From Fibrobacter sp. (GTDB lineage Bacteria > Fibrobacterota > Fibrobacteria > Fibrobacterales > Fibrobacteraceae): a DNA stretch of 59,844 nucleotides. Under the pieces are notes generated by a model. The model was not told where the DNA came from, did not search any database, and worked only from the letters and a program-made list of their open reading frames with translations. The DNA lies in the NCBI GenBank assembly GCA_017503015.1, contig JAFVTX010000028.1, positions 1 to 59,844 of the forward strand. The letters run 5' to 3'. Position numbers and translations under genes: made by a program. Shown piece by piece: positions 26,070 through 35,922 of this stretch; the stretch's first letter is position 1; each line of letters opens with the position of its first letter.

Positions 26070-29000
26070 CTATTTCTTCTTTTTACGACGGACACCCCAC
26101 TTGTCCTTGATTTCTTCTTCGATCTTCCTCTTAGCGTAGCGAACTACCATCTTGAACTGAACCGTATAGACGCCAGTTCCCACAAAGCGTCCGTTGTGAT
26201 CCTTGAAGTTCCAGTTCACGAACACCTTCTGGTCCGAATTCAAGCAGTTTCCGCCAAACTTCGGACTGTTACAAGGCACCGTGATGACAGTATCATTCAC
26301 ATATTGTCCCAAGTGATCGAAATAGTTAACCACGAAGGAGATGAACACCTTCTCCGGATCCAGAGAATCAAGTACAGAGGGGTCCACAGAGCCGTCGGCA
26401 GCTATCTGTGCACGGTCCAGCAACTGCGGCACGAACCTTTCGCCTAGCTGCACCAGGTGACCCAAGGCACCTTCCTTTTCCAAGTCTTCCTTGGTCGTAG
26501 AACTGGGCACATAGCGCAGGTTCACAGAACTCATGGTATGCAATACTTCATCCTTGTCATCGAAGGTTCCCATCTTAGTGGATTCCACCAAATGATTCAG
26601 CAAGCCTCCAATAATCACCGGCGACGGATCATCTCCGGCAATATTACCGAAGTTATCCTGAATAGCATCCTTACTTCCGCGGACCACCATCAGGGAATCA
26701 CCGGGCATCACAGTCACCTGACCAGCATCCAAGATCAAAGTGGCAATCATGCCATCTTCGGACCAAGAAATAGACGAGGGAATCAAATCCAAAGTATCCT
26801 TGCCGTGGATATAACGGAAGTAATCCCGACCCTCTACCTTCTTAATGGGTTCAGAGAAAGCGACTGCCAATGTATCTGCCTTTTTGCCGTAATTAAGGGT
26901 AGCCCCTGCAATAACCGGAGACATCTTATCGGTAACCCTTACAGGATCTTCGTTGACAAAGACCTCTCCAAAGACCGGATAATAGGTGTACACTGTTGCC
27001 GGCGGCAAAGATTCACTAATGCTGGTAACTCCCTTGGCTAATGGCGACGGAGAGTAAACGTCCCAAATAACCTTGGTCGGATCCTTGGGATCCAGCTTCA
27101 GATACGAAGGTTGAGCCTGCAACTGCACCAACAATCCACGGTCACTATACCAGGGGAAGGTCATATGAAGTTTTTCCAAATCCTCTTTCTTCAATGGCGC
27201 CGCATACTTAACTACAACCTGATCCATAACACCATCATAATCCGTATCCCAGTATTCAACAGCATTCACAGCCGGCAAACGATCTACCACTGACACAGGG
27301 ACATGACGGTCATATTCGTCGGACGTGATGAACGGAGCGTTGCTGAAGGTCACATTGGGATACAAGGAAACACTATCCTTCATGTTCCCTTGAAGTTTCA
27401 AGTCTTCTCCCACAAAGATGACAATGTTCTTAGAAGGTAGGTAGACCTTGGAAACTTGGCCAAGTCCAAAGAAGACTTCCTTGCCCTTTTGCTTCATGGC
27501 AATCAACATTTCTGGATAGCTCAGATCAATGGGAATAATATCTACGTTGAACTCTACAAACAGGGAGTCCAAACCGCCCTTGGTGGTATCCCTAATGGCA
27601 TGGGCGGCCTTGATGATATTGGTTCCCAACTCTACTAGCGGAACCTGACGTACATATACGGCTCCGTTGGATTTGTCCCTATAAGTTACCTGAGCATAAG
27701 AATTCTCCTCGATATCTTCAGGGAACACCAAGTCAGAAACGTCCTTCAAGATAATCCTGCTCCGATCTCCGTTGAGAGTCGGTACGGTAGCCGAGTTCAA
27801 CATCACTCCATTAACCACCAGTGAAACGGACATGACATCCACAAACTCTGACAACGTGTCCTGCAATAGGATTTCCACGTAATCCAGCTGGCTGTCCAAA
27901 TCAGAATCCTTGATCATGGCCACCTTGCCTTCGGGGACCACCGCAAAGAAGTTGATGTTATCAATCACCACAAGCTGTCCAACTTCGTTGGTGACGTAAA
28001 TTTCACCATTTCTGACAGGATCGTTAGCCGTCACATAGATGGTAACACTTCCATCGGCATTGACCTTAATTGAATCACCAGGAGCCGGATTATTAGGATC
28101 TATCAGAACCAATCCGGACGGTGTCGTAAAGGTCAGAGAATCTACGTTATCACCAAAGTATTCCTTCACCTTGTCCGCACTCAGTGTTATAGCCACCACA
28201 TCTCCGACCTTGGCCGAATCGATATTGGCGTTCTGACGGAAGTCCAAAGAGATATCCGTGGGGTTGTTGTCCACATAGTACACATTCTCACCGATAGTCA
28301 CCGTACCGGGGTCACCGGGCTTCTTGTCGTCGGCAGGCACCAGAACACCCGCATTCTGGACTACAGAATCGCCCTTGTCATAATCGTCCCAAGACGGGTT
28401 GACATATCCACCGCCAGCTGAGCTATACCCGAAATCCTCACCGCCACCATTGGGGCTGTAGTTTCCAGTACTGCTGCTAAACAGAATTCCTCCGCCACTG
28501 CCTTCGTCGCTGCTAGAAGAGCTACTAAACAACTCTCCTCCTCCCCCCTGGCTACTGCTGGAGCCATTGCTTTCAGAGGAGCCTTCGCTATTGGAAGAGG
28601 AACCATTACTATCCGAAGAACCCGTGCTACTAGAAGAGTCCCCACTACCAGAAGACCCCTCGCTGCCGGAAGAAGAATCATTGCTATCCGAAGAATCCGT
28701 GCTACTAGAGGATTCTCCACTATCGGAGGAGCCATCGCTGTCGGAAGAAGAATCGCTGCTATCCGAAGAATCCGTGCTACTAGAAGATTCCTCACTACCG
28801 GACGACCCCTCGCTATTAGAAGATGTCCCCTGGCTGCTAGACGACTGGTTACTGCTAGAAGATTCATTCCATTCTTCTTGTGAACTGAGTCTTTCCCAAC
28901 TACTTGAAGAAACATCGCCAATGGTACTTGCGCTAGAACGGGCGATTTTAATTTTGTCCAAAGGAGCCAAATCGTCTAGGAAGTTATCTATCCACTGCAT

Positions 29001-30329
29001 GTGGGCAAGCACATTGTTATCGATAAGACGTTGCGGATTTGCCGCATAGTCTATGAAAATCACATGTCCAGTGTTACTAGCCACAAACAAGTGGCCATGG
29101 CCATCGACCGTTCCCTGGTCCAGGCGCCAACCCACCGTGGGAGTGGCCCCATTTCTGTTTGTACCACCATCGCAATAGCCGGATTGACCGGAATTGCCCC
29201 ATTCACCTGTCGTAGGGTCGGCTTTCTGCCTGCAGGAGGGAGTACGGGGACCGGAAAGGTGAGTCGTGTCTTCCGGGAAAAAGAAGGTGCGCAGGTTAAT
29301 TTCGGCAAGCACCCTAGCCTTCATCTGGCCTCCTTCCCTGTAAGGTTCAATCTGCACAATTTTAGAACCGCCAAAGATAAAGATGGTGTTTGAATAGGGG
29401 TCGTATGTTCCGCCATGGGCTCCTTCCAGGGAATCAATAAGGGTTATTTTCCCAAGGCCAATGACCACGGAATCCCCTACGTGCCCCAAGTATTTCGCCG
29501 AATCTGCGGCATTGTTGATTTTTTTCCATGTAGTATCCGTAAAATAACCGAAGTGGGAGCCCGCCCTCCACTGTTTTCTCAGGTCTTCGCTACAAGCAAC
29601 ACCATTCAGGTCCGTTTCACATCCGCCGCCTGCATAGTTTGAATAGGTATAAAAGGCATTACCTTCGCCGTCCCATATCACGGTAGTAACCTGCTTAATA
29701 TTCTTGTTGCGGTCCGGCAGGCTCTTGTAGGGTTCCTTGGCGGGCGTCCTCAATTCCACCTGATAACCCACATTGGACAATCCCCCGTCATTCGTGTTGT
29801 CCAGGGCGTAACGGACCAGGGGCCCCGGCATACCGTCGGCCCAAACAAACTTGTGGTTCGGGTCCACCATCACGTGCCAGTAGCCCTGGGTACTTCCCGT
29901 TCCCGAATTTTCCGTCTTGTAGTTCGCAGGGGAGGTCTTTGCCACACAGGTGTTGGCATTGGTGCTTCCGCTATTCTTTTTTATCTTGTGAAGTCTTGCG
30001 CCCTGACCAGCCACAATCAGGTCACCGTCCGGGTGGTGCATAATGCCGTCGGCACCGTTTGAATGGCACAGGTCCTTCTTGTTTAAAAGCCTCAAGTACC
30101 CCAGGCCGTCATAGAAGTAGTCAATACTCTTGACACGGTCGGTGCCGATGTACTTGGTATAATAGAGGGTGGCGTTCGTGGAAGGCTGTTCCACGATTTC
30201 GCCAATCTGCTGAATCCAGATGCCTGTCGCCGGGTTTTCCGGAGCTCCCGACGGAGTTGCGACTCCGGCAAGTGCAAGCGTCACTGCCGAAAGAATCGCC
30301 GTTGTCAAGTTTCTTGCCATCTTTTTCAT
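26070..30329 (-). CDS. Very large exported surface protein: propeller-like N-terminus, Ser-rich repeats, Ig-like C-terminal region
   Basis: 1419 residues. A signal peptide (LTTAILSAVTLALAGVA) is followed by an N-terminal region of about 440 residues with beta-propeller-like strands (GIMHHPDGDLIVAGQG, HGGTYDPYSNTIFIFGG, TVDGHGHLFVASNTGHVIFI). Next comes a Ser-rich stretch of about 110 residues with 25-residue repeats, then about 750 residues of Ig-like or cadherin-like strands. The C-terminus has VFVNWNFKDHNGRFVGTG and ends in a basic tail WGVRRKKKK. The last segment matches that of the gene just upstream. AGAGGG lies eight bases before the ATG. Probably cell-surface or matrix; no enzyme motif was recognised. 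Confidence 0.85.
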   Translation of the reverse strand: MKKMARNLTTAILSAVTLALAGVATPSGAPENPATGIWIQQIGEIVEQPSTNATLYYTKYIGTDRVKSIDYFYDGLGYLRLLNKKDLCHSNGADGIMHHPDGDLIVAGQGARLHKIKKNSGSTNANTCVAKTSPANYKTENSGTGSTQGYWHVMVDPNHKFVWADGMPGPLVRYALDNTNDGGLSNVGYQVELRTPAKEPYKSLPDRNKNIKQVTTVIWDGEGNAFYTYSNYAGGGCETDLNGVACSEDLRKQWRAGSHFGYFTDTTWKKINNAADSAKYLGHVGDSVVIGLGKITLIDSLEGAHGGTYDPYSNTIFIFGGSKIVQIEPYREGGQMKARVLAEINLRTFFFPEDTTHLSGPRTPSCRQKADPTTGEWGNSGQSGYCDGGTNRNGATPTVGWRLDQGTVDGHGHLFVASNTGHVIFIDYAANPQRLIDNNVLAHMQWIDNFLDDLAPLDKIKIARSSASTIGDVSSSSWERLSSQEEWNESSSSNQSSSSQGTSSNSEGSSGSEESSSSTDSSDSSDSSSDSDGSSDSGESSSSTDSSDSNDSSSGSEGSSGSGDSSSSTGSSDSNGSSSNSEGSSESNGSSSSQGGGGELFSSSSSSDEGSGGGILFSSSTGNYSPNGGGEDFGYSSAGGGYVNPSWDDYDKGDSVVQNAGVLVPADDKKPGDPGTVTIGENVYYVDNNPTDISLDFRQNANIDSAKVGDVVAITLSADKVKEYFGDNVDSLTFTTPSGLVLIDPNNPAPGDSIKVNADGSVTIYVTANDPVRNGEIYVTNEVGQLVVIDNINFFAVVPEGKVAMIKDSDLDSQLDYVEILLQDTLSEFVDVMSVSLVVNGVMLNSATVPTLNGDRSRIILKDVSDLVFPEDIEENSYAQVTYRDKSNGAVYVRQVPLVELGTNIIKAAHAIRDTTKGGLDSLFVEFNVDIIPIDLSYPEMLIAMKQKGKEVFFGLGQVSKVYLPSKNIVIFVGEDLKLQGNMKDSVSLYPNVTFSNAPFITSDEYDRHVPVSVVDRLPAVNAVEYWDTDYDGVMDQVVVKYAAPLKKEDLEKLHMTFPWYSDRGLLVQLQAQPSYLKLDPKDPTKVIWDVYSPSPLAKGVTSISESLPPATVYTYYPVFGEVFVNEDPVRVTDKMSPVIAGATLNYGKKADTLAVAFSEPIKKVEGRDYFRYIHGKDTLDLIPSSISWSEDGMIATLILDAGQVTVMPGDSLMVVRGSKDAIQDNFGNIAGDDPSPVIIGGLLNHLVESTKMGTFDDKDEVLHTMSSVNLRYVPSSTTKEDLEKEGALGHLVQLGERFVPQLLDRAQIAADGSVDPSVLDSLDPEKVFISFVVNYFDHLGQYVNDTVITVPCNSPKFGGNCLNSDQKVFVNWNFKDHNGRFVGTGVYTVQFKMVVRYAKRKIEEEIKDKWGVRRKKKK
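28577..28812 (-). repeat. Tandem 75-bp coding repeats (25-residue Ser-rich units)
   Basis: CTATCCGAAGAA followed by CCGTGCTACTAGA recurs near 28609, 28684 and 28759, exactly 75 bp apart. In the protein each unit starts GSS and carries ESSSSTDSSDS-like cores (GSSGSEESSSSTDSSDSSD and variants). Such repeats can change copy number between strains without changing frame. Confidence 0.85.
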
Positions 30330-30350
30330 AGCACTACCCTCTGAAAGGTT

Positions 30351-33104
30351 TTAGTCCCCAAGGCTCATTCCGCCCTTGCCGGCACGGATACCCCAGTTGT
30401 AAATCCTTTCAACTTTAAAATTGTCCTTTGCGCCGTAAACATTGATCTTGAACTGCGCAACATAAACACCTACACCGACCTTACGGCCTTCGCTAGAGCG
30501 CATGTTCCAGCGCACATACATCTTCTTGGCATGCTCAAAGCAGTTGCCTTCAAAAGCCTTGTCACTGCACTTTATCTTGTTCGAGGCGCCACCGACATAG
30601 GCACCCAAATTGGTAAACACCTTCAGTTCCCAAGAGAGGCCCACATCGTCCAGGTTCATCTTAGAAACACCCGTAGAGTCCTCTCCCATGACGGTCGCAA
30701 AACTGATGTCCATCAGAACTCCGAGAGACTTTTTCATCTCTTCGTCCATAGGTTCGTCGGCATTGACAAAGCGTTCCGTAAAGGCCGCCTTGTCCGCCAA
30801 CAAGACGGCGCGGTCCAGACTGGCAAGGGAGGTGGATTGCATCAGCACGCGGGGGTCGCCCTTGACCATCGTCGGCTGAGAATTGGGAGACACCCCATTG
30901 CCATCCAGGTCTGTAATCTTTGCCTTGTCAAAGTCAAACTTTATGGAATCCGCCGGGTTCAGGCGCTCCGCGAGGGGCACGCCGTTTTCCAGGTGGAGCT
31001 TTACGGACTTGCCGTCCTTGCTCCATTCCAGAGAACTGAAGGGAATAGACACCCATTCTCCGTCCACCTTGAACTTGAAGCAATCGGACAGGGCCGTCAA
31101 GTCCTCCAAAGCCTTCTTGTCCACAGGTTCAGAGAAGGAGATGGTCAGCACGTCGGCTTCCATCTTCTGGAAGGACTCCGGCTCCAGGAAGGTTCCCGAA
31201 ATCACGGGAGACATGCGGTCGTGCATGGTGCAATCGTAGGTTTCCATCTTGGTGGTGCCGTCCGCCTGGACCACGGGCTTTGTGACCTTGGCAAAGCCGT
31301 ACTTGAGGCTATCCACATCGATGCCGGCAGTATCCACATAGGTGAGCATCCGCTGCACGTCGAACTTGGTGGTATCCACCGTAATGGAGAGTACTAGGCC
31401 GTCCTTGGAAAGCTTCACGAAGTTGGTGTCCGTCAGGTCGGGCTTGATTTCCAGCACGTTGCCCTGATTATCCATCCAGTACAGCACCACTTCCATATCT
31501 TCCAGGTCCTTCTTGGAAATGGGTTCCTTGAAGGCCACCGTGGCACTGTCCATACGGCCGTCACCGTTTTTGTCGTAGAAGCCGTTCCGTTCGTCATCCA
31601 CGTAGTTCTTGCCCGAATTGGTAATCTTCACGGGGTTGTTCTTGCCCGTCTTGTTGCCGTCGGCAGCCTTGATAAGCCCGTCGGGGCACTTGTCCTTGGC
31701 GCAAGAGGTGGCCAGTTCCAACTCGCCTCCCACCTGGACGGAATTCTTGGGCACCTTGAACTTCCAAATGCGGTCGTTTCCACCGACGCCCTTTTCTACC
31801 GCCGTCATGGACAGGGGGACGCCATCCAGGAGGAAACCGCTACCCGAGGTCCAAGACGTATCCAGAGGTTTATTGAAGCTGAGAATCACATAATCATAGT
31901 CACCGTCACCCGGTTCAAGGGTTGCCGTCTGGATAACCGGGCCAATGCGGTCCTGAATAGCGGTAGAAAGGTTTCCGCTGGCACCAGACACCGTAGACGA
32001 GGCATCCACCTTCAGGTTCCCCTGGCCCTCGCCATCGGGAATCGTAGTCTTTACGCCGGTGAGCTCAGCCAGGTGACCGTCCAGGGTAAAGTCCCCGCTG
32101 AAATCCGTGTAGTCACCGCCCGTGGGCCAGTTATACTGGAAATTCTCCAGAGAAACCCCGTTCATCTGGCCGTTAAAGTAGGCCGCAATGCTATCGCCTA
32201 CACCGTCACCGTCGGTATCGTAGATGAAGGCGCTATCCAGGGAGGGCAGTCCGTAGTTCACAAACTGCAGGTTACCGGGGAACTCTTCCTTGGTGCGGAA
32301 AACCGTACTGTCAGGCTTCGGGTTGTAGATAGAAGATTCCAGGGTAAAATTCACGTCGGAAATAGCCTTGTCCGACGTCACCAGGAAAGACGACCTGGAC
32401 TCGGAAAGCTGACCTATGTAGTATTTCGTGCCATTGATCGTCCCATGGCCCATAGGCGTTTTTGCCGGCGTCAAGAACTTTAGGTCTTCGTGCTTTGAGG
32501 AAAGGAAGTATTGCAAATCCTTGGCAAGAGTATCCAGCTTGCCTTTCGAGGGGCCAAGGGGTATTACCGACTGAACATAGACCGGCAGCGTATCACCCAC
32601 GTTCAGCTGGATGTTCGAAATATCGGAGATGACCTCCTTGCAGTCGGCATCTTCGCAGAACTGAAACTCCGGCACGTAGAAGTTGTAGACATAGATGACG
32701 TTGACATCCTGCATGGATGAGTTGACGGAAACCCCTAGAGGGGCGTTGGAAACGGTCCAATGCCCCGTTACACCGGTGACCACGTAGCCATTATTGTCAG
32801 AAGTGAACATCTGGCCGTTGGCGACGACATCACTTCCCACCGTAAACACAATGGTATCGGATCCCGCATTGGGGGCATAAACGTACAAGGGCGCGTTTTT
32901 AAGGCGATTCCCGCTTTTTGGAGGATCTTCTACATAGAGCCCTATCATCTGTCCCACATCCAGGGGCAGGTAAACGCAGCGGGAATCCGGCTTAGCATCG
33001 TTAATGCAGTCTCCACTATAGTTCACGCCGGCAAAACCCCATGCCGCCATCAGCAGCAGGGTGCTTACAAATAGGAACAACCCATTTTGTCGTTTTGCCA
33101 ACAT
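30351..33104 (-). CDS. Large exported surface protein, C-terminal paralogue of its downstream neighbour
   Basis: About 917 residues from ATG 33104 (MLAKRQNGLFLFVSTLLLMAAWGFAG signal), with GAGGA five bases upstream. The protein is made of repeated beta-sandwich-like modules with the phrase 'DRxxPVI...A..EP', 'LTISFSEPVDKKALEDL' and 'DTDGDGVGDSIAAYF'-like calcium-type loops. The C-terminus MYVRWNMRSSEGRKVGVGVY, then VAQFKINVYG and YNWGIRAGKG corresponds to the end of the 1419-residue protein. The two genes are 21 bp apart and likely one operon. Probably adhesive or structural; function unknown. Confidence 0.85.
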   Translation of the reverse strand: MLAKRQNGLFLFVSTLLLMAAWGFAGVNYSGDCINDAKPDSRCVYLPLDVGQMIGLYVEDPPKSGNRLKNAPLYVYAPNAGSDTIVFTVGSDVVANGQMFTSDNNGYVVTGVTGHWTVSNAPLGVSVNSSMQDVNVIYVYNFYVPEFQFCEDADCKEVISDISNIQLNVGDTLPVYVQSVIPLGPSKGKLDTLAKDLQYFLSSKHEDLKFLTPAKTPMGHGTINGTKYYIGQLSESRSSFLVTSDKAISDVNFTLESSIYNPKPDSTVFRTKEEFPGNLQFVNYGLPSLDSAFIYDTDGDGVGDSIAAYFNGQMNGVSLENFQYNWPTGGDYTDFSGDFTLDGHLAELTGVKTTIPDGEGQGNLKVDASSTVSGASGNLSTAIQDRIGPVIQTATLEPGDGDYDYVILSFNKPLDTSWTSGSGFLLDGVPLSMTAVEKGVGGNDRIWKFKVPKNSVQVGGELELATSCAKDKCPDGLIKAADGNKTGKNNPVKITNSGKNYVDDERNGFYDKNGDGRMDSATVAFKEPISKKDLEDMEVVLYWMDNQGNVLEIKPDLTDTNFVKLSKDGLVLSITVDTTKFDVQRMLTYVDTAGIDVDSLKYGFAKVTKPVVQADGTTKMETYDCTMHDRMSPVISGTFLEPESFQKMEADVLTISFSEPVDKKALEDLTALSDCFKFKVDGEWVSIPFSSLEWSKDGKSVKLHLENGVPLAERLNPADSIKFDFDKAKITDLDGNGVSPNSQPTMVKGDPRVLMQSTSLASLDRAVLLADKAAFTERFVNADEPMDEEMKKSLGVLMDISFATVMGEDSTGVSKMNLDDVGLSWELKVFTNLGAYVGGASNKIKCSDKAFEGNCFEHAKKMYVRWNMRSSEGRKVGVGVYVAQFKINVYGAKDNFKVERIYNWGIRAGKGGMSLGD

Positions 33105-33271
33105 ACCATCCTCGCTCTTTTTGCGCAACAACAAACACGCCCAATTACAAGCCTGGGCACTTACATCTCTAAAAATATGTTTTTTTATGGGCAAGGGTAT
33201 TTTTTTTGCCGAGGACACGGCCCGATTTGAGGCCTAAATCACACTTTTCTAGAATCCGAATTCAAGGCGAA

Positions 33272-34408
33272 TTATTCCAAGTTGGAATATAAATCGGCCA
33301 CTACGGAGTCCATAAAGAGCCAGCCGTCGCCTTCGAGCACAAGGTGCGACCCCTGCCGTTTCAAGAAGCCCCGTTCCATCCAGCGGGAAACTGTTTTTTC
33401 CGAGAGGCGAACGCCCAGATGTTGCAAGGCGTCTATGTCCAGGCCGTACTTTGTTCGTAATGAAAGCTGGATAAGTTCCGCCACCTGCTCGTCGTGGCCG
33501 ATAGGGTCTTTCGACAGCTGGCTTTCCGGGCAGCCCGCCTGTACATAGCGGCGCCACTCCGGATAACGATCGGGAGCGTGGAACCGGACGCCCTCAAAGA
33601 AGGCGTTGGCCGAAGGGCCAAAGGCAAGGTATTCACCCCGGCGCCAGTAATTCAGGTTGTGAAGGCTTTCCTCTCCCGAGCGTGCAAAGTTGGATACCTC
33701 GTAACGTTCGAAGCCCTTAGATTCGAGTAGCTTGACCCCTTCACGGTACATGTCGCCGTACAGGTCCTCGTCCACCTGTAACTCGCCTTTTTCTAGGCGG
33801 TGGCCGAGCCTTGTGCGAGGGTCTACCTTAAGGCCGTAAAAACTGATATGGCCCAGCGGGTAGGCCGACAATCTGTCCAGGTCTTCCAAAAATTGCGACA
33901 CCGTCTGCACCGGTAGATTGAACATCAGGTCTGCCGTGACCCTCAGGTTTTCTTGAGACAAGAGGCGCTCCAGGGCGGCAAGGCCTGCCTCCGGAGTGTG
34001 CCTACGGCCCACCGCCTGCAAAAGCTCCGGCCTAAAGGTCTGTAGTCCGAGGCTTGCCCGGGTAACGCCATTTTCTAGCGCTACGGCTAGCCGCTCCTGG
34101 TCGCAAGATTCCGGATTGAACTCCATGGTGGATTCCTTCAACCGCCGAAGAGGCACTCCGGCACCGTCCAATATGGAAAAAAGCCGAGCCAGTTTCTCCG
34201 GAGACAGGATAGACGGAGTTCCGCCCCCAAGATAGAGGGTTTCCACCTGTTCTAAGGCTCCTGGATGCCGCTCCGAAAAGGCAGAAATTTCCTGCGAAAG
34301 CAGGCCCAGGTACTCCACGTGGAGCCGATCCGGCCCCTGGATAGTGAAAAAATCGCAATAATCGCAGATTTTTTCACAAAAGGGGATATGGATATAGAGA
34401 CCCAGCAT
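33272..34408 (-). CDS. hemW: Radical SAM heme chaperone HemW-like protein
   Basis: 378 residues. The radical SAM cluster motif is CEKICDYC (CX3CX2C) after YIHIPF; YLGGGTPSIL and SLGLQTF follow. The C-terminus has the HemW winged-helix region (YEVSNFAR, HNLNYWRRGEYLAFGPSA). HemW delivers heme to acceptor proteins and is related to anaerobic coproporphyrinogen dehydrogenase, which has an extra Cys in CX3CX2CXC. That Cys is Phe here (CDYCDF), so HemW is preferred. Confidence 0.88.
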   Translation of the reverse strand: MLGLYIHIPFCEKICDYCDFFTIQGPDRLHVEYLGLLSQEISAFSERHPGALEQVETLYLGGGTPSILSPEKLARLFSILDGAGVPLRRLKESTMEFNPESCDQERLAVALENGVTRASLGLQTFRPELLQAVGRRHTPEAGLAALERLLSQENLRVTADLMFNLPVQTVSQFLEDLDRLSAYPLGHISFYGLKVDPRTRLGHRLEKGELQVDEDLYGDMYREGVKLLESKGFERYEVSNFARSGEESLHNLNYWRRGEYLAFGPSANAFFEGVRFHAPDRYPEWRRYVQAGCPESQLSKDPIGHDEQVAELIQLSLRTKYGLDIDALQHLGVRLSEKTVSRWMERGFLKRQGSHLVLEGDGWLFMDSVVADLYSNLE

Positions 34409-34449
34409 TTCTTAAAAATACATTATAGTTGTTGCCCACGGGGGAAAAT

Positions 34450-34545
34450 AATGTAAATTAGTTATGAGTTATGAGTGGTGAGGTTCGAGGTGCTTCTTCT
34501 ATAACTGAAAACTCATAACTGATGACTGACTACTATTTCCGAGAT
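34450..34545. repeat. 7-bp-period degenerate repeat
   Basis: AGTTATG, AGTTATG, AGTGGTG, AGGTTCG, AGGTGCT in perfect 7-bp steps, then ACTCATA, ACTGATG, ACTGACT near the right end. It fills the divergent spacer between hemW and the small membrane protein. Confidence 0.85.
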
Positions 34546-34552
34546 TTGATTG

Positions 34553-34732
34553 ATGGACAAAGCAACGAAAGACAAAATCAAGAGTTTTTTGAAAAAAAGG
34601 GCGCCCCTGTGGGTGTTCTTGACCCTTGCGACCATCATCTTTTTCTTATCATCCACCCTCCTGATGGGTGAATCCTACAAGGATATCATCCTCATCGCCA
34701 TGATCTGGGCGCTTCCACTCTTTATCCACTAG
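34553..34732 (+). CDS. Small basic single-span membrane protein
   Basis: 59 residues: a basic N-terminus (DKATKDKIKSFLKKRAP) and one or two hydrophobic segments (LWVFLTLATIIFFLSST, IILIAMIWALPLFI). No family recognised. It ends 4 bp before the cyclase gene, so it is probably co-transcribed and may act with the cyclase membrane domain. The ribosome binding site is weak. Confidence 0.5.
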   Translation: MDKATKDKIKSFLKKRAPLWVFLTLATIIFFLSSTLLMGESYKDIILIAMIWALPLFIH

Positions 34733-34736
34733 ACCT

Positions 34737-35819
34737 ATGGCTGCTATTACCCGACAGACACAGCGAAAGTTCAGGGCCGTATGCTTCTACGTGCTCTGCT
34801 GGATGGGCGTAGCCATCGGTATCTCTATGCTGGAGATGTATCGGGACCAGGGTGACTTGTCTATAGAGCCGCTCCTGCTCATGCTGCAGTTCTCCCTGTT
34901 CATGGGACTTTCCCATGGGATATACGATGTTATTATCCTAAAAGACGAGCGGGATTGTAGGCCCGTGTGGAAGGCCCTGCTGGTACGGACCTTCTACTTT
35001 ATCGCCGCCATACACGCAAGCATTATCTTGTGCATACTGCTGTTCCAGTCCAATGCCGACGAAGGTCTTGTCAACGAGGTCTCGCTAGCCTCCATCAAAG
35101 ACAACCTAATGTCCCACGAGGTGCGGGTCCAGGTTATTTTGTACTTCTTTGCGGCCTACCTCATTACGGCCTTACGTTCCGTGCACAAAAAATTCGGCCC
35201 GAGGGTGTTCTGGAACACCTTCCTTGGCAAATCGCAAGAACCCAAGGAAGAAGATCGGGTTTTCATGTTCATCGACCTGAGGCATTCCACCTCCCTGGCC
35301 GAAGAACTGGGCCACGTGAAGTACAGCAGCTTTTTGAAGGACTACTACAGCCTGCTTTCTAACTGTTGCGAAGAAAACAGGGGCGAAATCTACCAGATTG
35401 CAGGGGACGGGGCCTTTTTGACCTGGAAAATGTCCGCCTGCCGCAAAAAGGCCCGGCCGGTGGACTGTTTTTACGATTTTTCGGAATGTATCGCCGGGAA
35501 AAGCGCCAAATTCATAAAAAAATTCGGGGTAACGCCCCAGTTCAAGGCCGGAATCCACTGCGGGAAGGTCATTTCTACGGAGGTGGGCAATTTCGGGAGC
35601 GAAATGGCCTACCACGGGGACGTGCTGAACACTACCGCCAGGATCCAGGGGCTCTGCACCAAGCTGGGGCAGGAATTCCTGATTTCGGAGGAATATTTCC
35701 AGGAATTGCCCAAGCCTATCCCCCACGGCTATATCGCCAAAAAAGAGGGAATCTTCGAATTGAGGGGAAAAAAGCACGAAATTTTGATTTTTTCCCTGCA
35801 AAAGCCCTTGACAATCTAA
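34737..35819 (+). CDS. Membrane-bound class III adenylate/guanylate cyclase
   Basis: 360 residues. Four predicted membrane helices lie in the first 150. The nucleotide cyclase domain runs from about 175 to 350. Metal-binding Asp residues are seen in FMFIDLRHSTSLAEELG and IYQIAGDGAFLTW; the later GIHCGKVISTEVGNFGSEM and GDVLNTTARIQ are typical. It would make cAMP (or cGMP) at the inner membrane. Substrate choice is not resolvable by eye. Only 29 bp separate the stop from tRNA-Gly, with a TATAAT at 35831-35836 between. Confidence 0.88.
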   Translation: MAAITRQTQRKFRAVCFYVLCWMGVAIGISMLEMYRDQGDLSIEPLLLMLQFSLFMGLSHGIYDVIILKDERDCRPVWKALLVRTFYFIAAIHASIILCILLFQSNADEGLVNEVSLASIKDNLMSHEVRVQVILYFFAAYLITALRSVHKKFGPRVFWNTFLGKSQEPKEEDRVFMFIDLRHSTSLAEELGHVKYSSFLKDYYSLLSNCCEENRGEIYQIAGDGAFLTWKMSACRKKARPVDCFYDFSECIAGKSAKFIKKFGVTPQFKAGIHCGKVISTEVGNFGSEMAYHGDVLNTTARIQGLCTKLGQEFLISEEYFQELPKPIPHGYIAKKEGIFELRGKKHEILIFSLQKPLTI

Positions 35820-35830
35820 AATCCTTAAGC

Positions 35831-35836
35831 TATAAT
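35831..35836 (+). promoter_or_regulatory. Possible -10 box for tRNA-Gly
   Basis: TATAAT is a perfect consensus -10 hexamer 12 bp before the tRNA 5' end. TTGACA occurs near 35809-35814 with 16 bp spacing, overlapping the end of the cyclase gene. Confidence 0.75.
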
Positions 35837-35848
35837 TGGTCTCACCCC

Positions 35849-35921
<73 letters not shown>

Positions 35922-35922
35922 C

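Noticed and set aside
28567-29049. 160-codon Leu/Ser/Glu-rich frame on the plus strand
   Set aside because: It is a mirror of the Ser-rich 75-bp repeats of the large surface protein.
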